This document shows positions 1-5,453 of a stretch of 9,108 nucleotides of DNA, piece after piece. A program made the translations under genes and the position numbers. The notes under the pieces were generated by a model. It ran no database searches. It was not told the DNA's origin and saw only the letters and a program-made list of their open reading frames with translations. The stretch spans positions 1-9,108 of the forward strand of contig JAEYWA010000002.1 in assembly GCA_023431385.1 (NCBI GenBank), written 5' to 3'. The stretch is from Bacillota bacterium (GTDB lineage: Bacteria; Bacillota; Clostridia; Acetivibrionales; DSM-1351). Position 1 is the stretch's first letter, and every line of letters begins with the position of its first letter.

Positions 1-1129
1 TTGTCTCAACACCGTTTGCACTTTCATTTACACTTGCAGTAACCTGTTCAAGTGCATCAACTATGTTAGAAATTGATTGATTCATAGATTTTGAGGATTC
101 ATTAAACTCATTCATCATAGTACTGAATTTCACAGAATCGGCGTAATACTGTTCACCTGTTTCAATGAGCTTTCTGTAATCGGAGAGAACGTCTTGATCA
201 ACAAAATCAAGTAGAACACCAGCACTGTCGGTAAGAGCTCCTACAGATTGATTTACCGTTGTTACAATGTTCTTAATGTCTGCAGCTGTCTTAGAGGACT
301 GATCAGCCAGCTTTCTGATTTCATCTGCTACAACCGCAAAACCCCTACCTGCCTCTCCTGCTCTTGCTGCCTCAATTGCCGCATTTAGAGAAAGCAAATT
401 TGTCTGTTCGGTAATTTGTAAAATAGCATGTGCAAGCAATTCAATCTGAGAAACTTCCTTTGCCTCATCAATAGCCGATTTTAGCTGCTGTTTCACGTTA
501 TTGTAAACGTCACTTGCATTGTCTGCTGATTTAATAGCGCTTTCTTTTATTTCACTGGCCTTTTCGCTTATCATATTTGCTGAAGCAGCACCCTCTTCAG
601 ATTTTTGCGAAATAAGATTAACATTTTGCATTATTTCCTGGGTATCAAAATTGATCTGGTGAGTGGTTGCAGCCGACTCTTCCATAGACCCTGAAATATG
701 TTCGGTAGTTTCCAGCGTATCATTGGTTTTATTTTTTAGCTCCTCGGCCATTCTCTCAACCTTCTGAGAATTATCCATAATGTTCTTGGAGGATTCAAGC
801 ATTAGACTTAAAATATCTCTTAAAGAACCTCGCATGGAAGACAGGTTTTGTGCAAGTAAGCCAATCTCATCTTTTCTGTTTTTAATCCTGTCATAGGTTT
901 TATCATGGGATAAGTCAAAATTGGCAGTTCTTTCTACAACCTGAAGTAGAACTTTTATTGGTCTTGTAAGTGAATATGTAAGCCAAAAACCAACTCCTAT
1001 TACAAATAGTGCAGATATAATTCCAGATATTACAATCGGAAATCCAAGAATCTCATGTGCAGTAACACTGCCACCTAACACAACTATACACCCAACGACA
1101 ATCGATATTATTTTTTTACTGATAGACAT
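1..1129 (-). CDS. Methyl-accepting chemotaxis protein, partial (C-terminus beyond window)
   Basis: This is a chemoreceptor that signals through CheA/CheW to the flagellar motor. I translated it by hand; 376 codons are present and the frame stays open at base 1. Residues about 7-24 and 30-51 are two hydrophobic helices joined by only a few residues, so there is no periplasmic ligand-binding domain. A HAMP domain follows at about 53-108 (starts TRPI, contains DEIGLLA). The cytoplasmic signalling domain contains the family's diagnostic hairpin tip at about residues 240-276, including the segments TNLLSLNAAIEAARAGE and GRGFAVVADEIRKLAD. After the tip there is a less regular stretch (FVDQDVLSDYRKL...) of a kind often seen in clostridial receptors. 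The start ATG follows a G-rich stretch (GGGGGG, about 9 bases upstream) and two TATAAT boxes. What it senses is unknown; without an outer domain, membrane or cytoplasmic signals are the likely inputs. The family call is very secure. Confidence 0.95.
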   Translation of the reverse strand, partial: MSISKKIISIVVGCIVVLGGSVTAHEILGFPIVISGIISALFVIGVGFWLTYSLTRPIKVLLQVVERTANFDLSHDKTYDRIKNRKDEIGLLAQNLSSMRGSLRDILSLMLESSKNIMDNSQKVERMAEELKNKTNDTLETTEHISGSMEESAATTHQINFDTQEIMQNVNLISQKSEEGAASANMISEKASEIKESAIKSADNASDVYNNVKQQLKSAIDEAKEVSQIELLAHAILQITEQTNLLSLNAAIEAARAGEAGRGFAVVADEIRKLADQSSKTAADIKNIVTTVNQSVGALTDSAGVLLDFVDQDVLSDYRKLIETGEQYYADSVKFSTMMNEFNESSKSMNQSISNIVDALEQVTASVNESANGVET

Positions 1130-1164
1130 AACACTGAGCCCCCAGCATTTAAATGATTTATGTA

Positions 1165-1179
1165 ATTATACCAATTATA
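1165..1179 (-). promoter_or_regulatory. Candidate promoter -10 elements for the chemoreceptor gene
   Basis: On the minus strand two perfect TATAAT hexamers lie nine bases apart (1179-1174 and 1170-1165), about 36-50 bases before the chemoreceptor ATG. No good TTGACA-type -35 sits at 16-18 bases from either; a TCGACA lies 11 bases from the first and 20 from the second. I also looked for a flagellar sigma-D pattern (TAAA then a CCGATAT-like box) and did not find a convincing one. The site is plausible by position, but which box is used is open. Confidence 0.4.
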
Positions 1180-1333
1180 CTATCATAATGTGTCGATAAT
1201 ATCCAGACTCACTTTAATGATTTTAGCCAGCTCATATTTCCTTTTAATGGTTTCTGATATTTATACATCATTTTACTAAACAGAGCAGAAAACATTAAAA
1301 ATGTAGTTAAAAAAGGTCGCTTACAATATATAC

Positions 1334-1364
1334 TTGCTTAATACAAATATGCTATGTTTATAAA
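1334..1364 (+). promoter_or_regulatory. Weak candidate promoter for the XRE-cupin/acyl-CoA synthetase operon
   Basis: TTGCTT (1334-1339) and TATAAA (1359-1364) could serve as -35 and -10, but the 19-base spacer is long; reading the -10 as TTATAA gives 18. The -10 lies inside the inverted repeat at 1352-1371, an arrangement that would suit repression. An alternative -10 further down (TATTAT at 1405-1410) has no matching -35. This is a guess from spacing and position. Confidence 0.3.
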
Positions 1365-1371
1365 TACATAG
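1352..1371. promoter_or_regulatory. Inverted repeat, possible operator (CTATGT / ACATAG)
   Basis: The arms CTATGT (1352-1357) and ACATAG (1366-1371) are perfect inverted copies separated by eight AT-only bases. The repeat covers the possible -10 box of the regulator operon. It is different in sequence from the longer palindrome at 1382-1404, so if both are used they may bind different proteins. The symmetry is seen directly; the role is inferred. Confidence 0.4.
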
Positions 1372-1381
1372 ATTAAGATAT

Positions 1382-1404
1382 AATTTTTCGACTGTAGAAA
1401 AATT
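1382..1404. promoter_or_regulatory. 23-base palindrome, candidate operator of the XRE-cupin regulator
   Basis: The arms AATTTTTCGAC (1382-1392) and GTAGAAAAATT (1394-1404) are symmetric about the T at 1393, with ten of eleven base pairs matching (only G1390/A1396 fails). It ends 48 bases before the regulator's ATG. The dyad symmetry and place suit a dimeric helix-turn-helix protein, and XRE-cupin regulators often control their own operon. It resembles the CodY box only loosely, because its half-sites are further apart. It could also form a weak RNA hairpin in the leader, but the stem is nearly all A-U. Confidence 0.5.
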
Positions 1405-1452
1405 TATTATAGAAAATAGTATCACTTAAATTTATTACAGGAAGGTGATTAA

Positions 1453-2007
1453 ATGTCTGAACAAATCAAGCTTATTGCATCGAGAATAAAAGAATTGCGT
1501 GAAATATCCTCTATTTCAGTTCAAGATCTTGCTGCAGAGCTTCATATTTCAGAAGAAACTTATCTCGAATACGAAAGTGGAAATACAGATATTCCGGTTA
1601 GCTTTCTTTACCAGGTAGCAAACAGATTTAATGTCGAACTTGCTGCTATTCTTACGGGTGATAATCCAAAACTTCATACTTATCAGGTAGTTAGGAAAGG
1701 TAAAGGCGCTAATGTTGAAAGAAGAGAACACTATAAGTATCAGAGCCTTGCAAATAATTTCATCGGTAAGAGGGCTGAACCTTTTATTGTTACAGTAACA
1801 GCTGAAACTGACAATCATCCTGTGCACTTTAATTCACATAAAGGTCAGGAATTTAATTATGTTATAGAAGGTACGTTACAAATAATAATAAATGGTCATG
1901 AATTGGTTTTGGAAGAAGGAGATTCAGTGTATTTTGACTCCTCTGCAAATCATGGTATGAAAGCTCTGAACGGAAAACAGGCCAAATTCCTGGCAATTAT
2001 TCTTTAG
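1453..2007 (+). CDS. XRE-family transcriptional regulator with C-terminal cupin sensor domain
   Basis: This is a 184-residue cytoplasmic DNA-binding protein. Residues about 5-65 form the XRE/Cro-like helix-turn-helix (IASRIKELREISSISVQDLA, then HISEETYLEYESG and FLYQVANRFNV). Residues about 105-184 form a small beta-barrel cupin. Cupin motif 1 is readable as SHKGQEFNYVIEG (128-140) with H129 and E133 as likely metal ligands, although the first histidine of the usual HxH is N127. Motif 2 is GDSVYFDSSANHGM (156-169) with H167. The family typically binds a small ligand in the cupin and represses or activates an adjacent operon. The start is fixed by the strong site AGGAAGGTG five bases before ATG. 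The ligase gene begins 17 bases after its stop, so the two are cotranscribed. The inferred ligand is the ligase's substrate or product. The family call is firm; the ligand is unknown. Confidence 0.93.
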   Translation: MSEQIKLIASRIKELREISSISVQDLAAELHISEETYLEYESGNTDIPVSFLYQVANRFNVELAAILTGDNPKLHTYQVVRKGKGANVERREHYKYQSLANNFIGKRAEPFIVTVTAETDNHPVHFNSHKGQEFNYVIEGTLQIIINGHELVLEEGDSVYFDSSANHGMKALNGKQAKFLAIIL

Positions 2008-2024
2008 CACTAGGGGGAAAACAT

Positions 2025-3686
2025 ATGTTAAACAAGTATGTCTCTCAGGTTGATTACTCATCCTATGAAGATTTTTATCAAAATTTTCAAATTAATATAC
2101 CTGAGAATTATAATTTTGCATACGATGTCGTAGACGAATATGCTAAGAAAGATCCAAATAAAGTGGCATTGGTATGGTGTGATGAAACAGGTGCTGAAGC
2201 AACCTTTACCTTTGCACAGCTCAAGGAATACAGCGATAAGACAGCAAATTTCTTTAAGTCTGTAGGGATCAGGCGCGGTGACCCTGTTATGCTTGTGCTG
2301 AAGAGACGCTATGAATTCTGGTTCTGCATATTGGCCCTACATAAGCTTGGAGCTGTAACAATACCGGCAACACACCTTTTAACCTGTAAGGATATCGTAT
2401 ACAGAGCAAATGCTGCCGACATAAAAATGATTGTTTCAGTTTCAGAACCTGAAGTAATAATGCATATTGAAGATGCCTTAATCAAATCGCCAAGTTTGAA
2501 ATATAAAGCACTTGTCGGTGATAGCAAAGAAGGCTGGCTTGACTTCACCGGTGAGGTTGACAAATCCTCAAATGTATTTGAAAGACCCACGGGAGATCAG
2601 GCTTCACAGAATAGTGATATATCACTGCTTTATTTTACATCAGGTACGACCGGAATGCCTAAAATGGTTCAGCATGATTATGTATATCCTCTAGGGCATA
2701 TTTTGACCGCCAAGTATTGGCAGAATTGCTCCGAAGGCGGATTACACCTGACAGTAGCTGATACCGGTTGGGCTAAAGCCGTTTGGGGAAAGATTTACGG
2801 TCAATGGCTTGCTGGATGTGCTGTATTTGTATATGACTATAATAGATTTATACCAAAGGATTTGCTCCAGGTTATATCTAAATATAAAGTGACATCCTTC
2901 TGCGCTCCGCCTACAATGTATCGATTCTTTATTAAAGAGGACCTATCCAACTTCGACCTAAGTAACCTGAAGTATTGTGCTGTAGCAGGTGAACCTCTGA
3001 ATCCTGAGGTATACAGCCAATTTTATAAAGCTACAGGCTTAAAGCTCATGGAGGGCTTTGGACAGACCGAGTTAACAGTAACCCTGGCAACCTACCCCTG
3101 GATGGAGCCAAAGCCCGGTTCAATGGGTAAGCCTTCACCGGGATATGATATTGATCTGCTGGATGATGAAGGTAATTCTGTCCAGGACGGTGAAGAAGGT
3201 CAGATTGTAATCCGAACCCATAACAGGAGACCTGCAGGCATGTTTGGAGGCTATTACAGGGATGCAGCCCTAACATCCAAAGTGTGGAATAACGACATTT
3301 ACTACACCGGAGATGTTGCCTGGCGTGATGAGGACGGGTACTACTGGTTTGTAGGAAGAGCTGATGATGTAATAAAAAGCTCCGGGTACAGAATTGGACC
3401 CTTCGAGGTCGAAAGTGCTTTGATAGAGCACCCCGCTGTTCTTGAATGTGCAATTACTGCCGTTCCTGATGAAGTAAGAGGTCAAATCGTAAAAGCTACT
3501 ATAGTACTAACAAAGAATTATTCAGCAAGTGATGAACTGGTTAAGGAGCTTCAGGATCATGTAAAACGGGTAACTGCCCCATATAAGTACCCCAGAATTA
3601 TCGAATTCGTCCCTGAGCTTCCAAAAACCATCAGCGGTAAAATCAGACGCGTGGAAATCAGACAGACTGACAGTGAAAAGAAATAG
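2025..3686 (+). CDS. AMP-forming acyl-CoA synthetase (acetyl/medium-chain type)
   Basis: This 553-residue cytoplasmic enzyme of the ANL superfamily activates a carboxylic acid with ATP to an acyl-adenylate and then passes it to CoA, giving acyl-CoA, AMP and pyrophosphate. All core motifs are present in order: the phosphate-binding loop YFTSGTTGMPK (203-213), GFGQTE (344-349), YTGD (427-430), the hinge and following loop starting GRADDVIKSSGYRIGP (from 444), and the C-terminal catalytic lysine K539 in PKTISGKIRR. Nothing needed for activity is missing. The length and the GFGQTE/YTGD context fit the medium-chain/acetyl group better than long-chain ligases. The exact acid (acetate, propionate, butyrate, branched or aromatic acids) cannot be read from the sequence. 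GGGGG seven bases before ATG serves as ribosome binding site. It lies 17 bases after the XRE-cupin gene and ends three bases before a terminator arm, so the operon has two genes. Confidence 0.95.
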   Translation: MLNKYVSQVDYSSYEDFYQNFQINIPENYNFAYDVVDEYAKKDPNKVALVWCDETGAEATFTFAQLKEYSDKTANFFKSVGIRRGDPVMLVLKRRYEFWFCILALHKLGAVTIPATHLLTCKDIVYRANAADIKMIVSVSEPEVIMHIEDALIKSPSLKYKALVGDSKEGWLDFTGEVDKSSNVFERPTGDQASQNSDISLLYFTSGTTGMPKMVQHDYVYPLGHILTAKYWQNCSEGGLHLTVADTGWAKAVWGKIYGQWLAGCAVFVYDYNRFIPKDLLQVISKYKVTSFCAPPTMYRFFIKEDLSNFDLSNLKYCAVAGEPLNPEVYSQFYKATGLKLMEGFGQTELTVTLATYPWMEPKPGSMGKPSPGYDIDLLDDEGNSVQDGEEGQIVIRTHNRRPAGMFGGYYRDAALTSKVWNNDIYYTGDVAWRDEDGYYWFVGRADDVIKSSGYRIGPFEVESALIEHPAVLECAITAVPDEVRGQIVKATIVLTKNYSASDELVKELQDHVKRVTAPYKYPRIIEFVPELPKTISGKIRRVEIRQTDSEKK

Positions 3687-3688
3687 CA

Positions 3689-3714
3689 AAGCGGACCAAT
3701 AGGTCCGCTTTTTT
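3689..3714 (+). terminator. Intrinsic terminator of the regulator-ligase operon
   Basis: A nine-pair perfect stem, AAGCGGACC (3689-3697) and GGTCCGCTT (3702-3710), closes on the loop AATA and runs into a T tract (3709-3714). It starts two bases after the ligase stop codon. The opposite strand lacks a comparable T run, so it mainly serves the plus-strand operon. Confidence 0.93.
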
Positions 3715-3753
3715 AGTGTGTATGAATTTATTTATTCCAAAGTTAATTTCTGT

Positions 3754-4092
3754 TCAATCCCTTATAGGATCAAACCTGAAGCCCACATGCTTAATTTTCT
3801 CCTCACATGGATTTAGAACATAAATGTCATCTATATATTCCCACCTCACTAATATGCTTGTTGATCTTTTCTCGGGTATCTGCTGCTCCTTTGGTATTTC
3901 ATTGCCACCCTCATCCAATATCTTTGTCATAGTTCCGGACCCTTCCAGCCAGATACCTATCTCATCCACATCCATTAATTTTGCCAGTATTATTTTATCA
4001 ATATCGAAAAAGTAATTTAAAACCGTATTCTGTTCGGCAATCTTCCTTAGACTCAAAAAAATATTCTCTCCAATATAGCTGTTAAGAAACAT
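3754..4092 (-). CDS. Hypothetical protein, 112 residues
   Basis: I do not recognise this protein. It has no signal peptide, no membrane helix and no cysteine motif (one Cys). The N-terminal third looks helical (about 8-30). The rest reads as alternating short beta strands and turns, including the segments DIDKIILAKLMDVDEIGIWL and STSILVRWEYIDDIYVL, with an acidic and polar middle. That pattern fits a compact beta-rich cytoplasmic protein, but no function follows from it. Support for being a real gene: AGGAG nine bases before ATG, a perfect TATAAT on the same strand 45 bases upstream, and a position in a gap bounded by terminators on both sides. Codon use looks like its neighbours. It converges on the ligase operon and appears to be a single-gene transcript. 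No terminator of its own is evident before 3714. Confidence 0.8.
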   Translation of the reverse strand: MFLNSYIGENIFLSLRKIAEQNTVLNYFFDIDKIILAKLMDVDEIGIWLEGSGTMTKILDEGGNEIPKEQQIPEKRSTSILVRWEYIDDIYVLNPCEEKIKHVGFRFDPIRD

Positions 4093-4136
4093 ACTCTAAA
4101 TCTCCTATAGATTTATTCAACTATATTATTAAATGA

Positions 4137-4142
4137 ATTATA
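4137..4142 (-). promoter_or_regulatory. Candidate -10 box for the 112-residue gene
   Basis: A perfect TATAAT on the minus strand lies 45 bases before the ATG at 4092. The -35 region at 16-18 bases (ACTTAT/CTTATT) matches the consensus poorly. The box sits after the hairpin at 4189-4209, which fits a fresh transcript starting here. Confidence 0.5.
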
Positions 4143-4183
4143 CCTGAGAAAAGTTACAAATAAGTTTTTTAAGAAAATAAGTT

Positions 4184-4209
4184 AAAAGCCCCGTAGTAAT
4201 ACTACGGGG
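4184..4209 (-). terminator. Intrinsic terminator downstream of the GNAT gene
   Basis: CCCCGTAGT (4189-4197) and ACTACGGGG (4201-4209) form a perfect nine-pair stem around a three-base loop. Read on the minus strand, GGGG is followed by CTTTTAACTT, a modest T tract; the plus strand has none. It lies about 170 bases after the stop of the acetyltransferase gene and before the promoter of the 112-residue gene, so it most likely ends the acetyltransferase transcript. A regulatory role upstream of the next gene is a less likely alternative. Confidence 0.7.
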
Positions 4210-4375
4210 ACTGATAAAGGGTTTTTAAGGAAGAACGATTATGAAAAGTTTATATAATTATATTAAAACAATTATATTAATAAACCTTATATAATTCATG
4301 AACTTTCTGTTAACTCGTAAGCGTAAACCAAGCTTAGACATTATGAACTTCTCGTTTTTTTATTTACAAGGTCTG

Positions 4376-5242
4376 CTATACAGGCAATCTATAATAGGGT
4401 ATATGCAGTGTAGGCACAAAGCCCAGTTTTTGAGCCAGTCGGTAAGATCCGGTGTTTTCCAGTCTGCAAGCCCAAACAGGCTCAAGCCCCTTCTCAAGGC
4501 AAAATTCTATTAGTGCACTGCATACAAGTATGGCAAAGCCTTTTCCTCTAAATTTTTCTGATGTCTCTATTCCTATCTCCAGTTTTTTATCCTCTACAAA
4601 TGCCGAGAATGCTGTTGAAGCAGGTTCACTATTGTAATAGAGCGTAAAGCCTGCACCAACTCTATTAAAGCTTTCAGTGCTACTCCAGAAAAATCTTGGT
4701 ATTACAGAACCCTGCATATTTAAGAAGGTATCCTCTTTCGTCCCAGAAATTTCTATTAGCCTGGAATCAGAAAATTTTTTATTTTGTTCCAACAAAACAT
4801 CTTTGGCCTTCTTATAGAAATCAGAATCGAATTTAAAATTAACTCGGGTACATTTTATTATTTTGTCTGTATTGTCAGGTATGGCACTATTATTTCCAAG
4901 GGAAATACTTTCAATCATAGGACTTCCACACAGTTCGCTAATTTCGTCGTTCCAGGCCTCTGGATATGCCTGAAGCCATTCCACTTTTGAACGTTGTTTT
5001 TTTGAATTGAGAATATATCCTTTGAGTATGCTTTTGAATTCTTCGTTATTTACATCTCCAAATAGCAATGACATTCCATAGGAATGGGAAATATAAAAGG
5101 TTCTCGGGCTAAGTTCATTATCAACAAAAACCGAACCAGGTACTTTTTGCTTTATTACCGCCTGGGCAAAAAGTATGTTGATATCTACAGAGAGTAATGG
5201 ATCAATGACTTTATGGTATTGATCGTTATTTAACTTTATCAA
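4376..5242 (-). CDS. GNAT-family N-acetyltransferase (zwittermicin-resistance-like family), TTG start
   Basis: This is a 288-residue cytoplasmic acetyl-CoA-dependent acyltransferase. The C-terminal half is a GNAT fold: a central strand LEIGIETSEKFRGKGFA carries the acetyl-CoA pyrophosphate loop (RGKGFA), and ENTGSYRLAQKLGF is the conserved end of the domain. The N-terminal half (from MIKLNNDQYHKVI, with SPRTFYISHSYGMSLLFGD) matches what I recall of the GNAT_acetyltran family (PF12746), which includes the zwittermicin A resistance protein. The acceptor substrate is unknown. The frame stays open to a GTG at 5350, but I prefer the TTG at 5242-5240: GGGGGG lies six bases before it and a perfect extended -10 (TGCTATAAT) lies 29 bases before it, inside the longer reading. 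Terminators flank the gene on both sides, so it is a single-gene unit. Confidence 0.85.
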   Translation of the reverse strand: MIKLNNDQYHKVIDPLLSVDINILFAQAVIKQKVPGSVFVDNELSPRTFYISHSYGMSLLFGDVNNEEFKSILKGYILNSKKQRSKVEWLQAYPEAWNDEISELCGSPMIESISLGNNSAIPDNTDKIIKCTRVNFKFDSDFYKKAKDVLLEQNKKFSDSRLIEISGTKEDTFLNMQGSVIPRFFWSSTESFNRVGAGFTLYYNSEPASTAFSAFVEDKKLEIGIETSEKFRGKGFAILVCSALIEFCLEKGLEPVWACRLENTGSYRLAQKLGFVPTLHIPYYRLPV

Positions 5243-5270
5243 TCTTATCCCCCCAATCAATCTATCTCCA

Positions 5271-5279
5271 ATTATAGCA
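5271..5279 (-). promoter_or_regulatory. Extended -10 promoter of the GNAT gene
   Basis: The minus strand reads TGCTATAAT (5279-5271), a full TGn extended -10 with a perfect hexamer. Seventeen bases further up is TTAAAT, a weak -35, as is common with extended -10 promoters. The predicted start of transcription is near 5264, giving a leader of about 22 bases before the TTG. This placement rules against the GTG start at 5350. Confidence 0.7.
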
Positions 5280-5350
5280 TACGTGTTATTGTGATTTAAC
5301 TGAGCGTTGAAACAAATAGTTGGTTTATTAGAGCGTCCTGCTGGGCACAC

Positions 5351-5390
5351 AAAAAAGATAATTTCAGTTAAACCGAAATTATCTTTTTTT
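5351..5390 (-). terminator. Intrinsic terminator of htpG (symmetrical)
   Basis: Two perfect 15-base arms, AAAAAAGATAATTTC (5351-5365) and its inverse (5375-5389), flank a nine-base loop. On the minus strand the stem ends in a run of T. The A and T runs at either end make it able to stop transcription in both directions. It lies about 64 bases after the htpG stop and before the GNAT promoter. Confidence 0.9.
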
Positions 5391-5453
5391 CACTCTCTTC
5401 TTAAATCTGAAGAATATTCATACTTTATTTTAATTTCTCAGTTTCCAGTGCTG

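Larger units (their letters stand above)
1130..1452. other. Divergent intergenic region between chemoreceptor and XRE-cupin operon
   Basis: This 323-base AT-rich gap separates two divergently transcribed genes. The left part holds the leader and -10 boxes of the chemoreceptor. About 1200-1330 shows no gene or structure that I can support. The right part (1334-1404) holds a weak promoter candidate and two inverted repeats, listed separately. No small ORF with a good ribosome binding site was seen. Confidence 0.7.

Noticed and set aside
1382..1404. CodY binding site
   Set aside because: The CodY box has its half-sites separated by one base; here seven bases separate TTTTTC from GAAAAA, so the match is superficial.
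3046..3453. 135-codon minus-strand ORF inside the acyl-CoA synthetase gene
   Set aside because: It lies opposite strongly conserved ligase motifs, has an unnatural composition rich in His, Arg, Gln and Ser, and no ribosome site; it is a shadow of the real gene.
4241..4294. 17-codon plus-strand ORF (MKSLYNYIKTIILINLI) after an AAGGAAG
   Set aside because: It lies in very AT-rich DNA where such ORFs arise by chance, has no promoter that I can support, and matches no known small toxin.
4245..4310. AT-rich imperfect inverted and direct repeats (GTTTAT/ATAAAC, AATTATATTAA twice)
   Set aside because: The bases are almost only A and T, so such symmetry is expected by chance; no motif stands out.
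5243..5350. N-terminal extension of the GNAT protein to GTG 5350
   Set aside because: It has no ribosome binding site, does not resemble the family's N-terminus and contains the extended -10 promoter.
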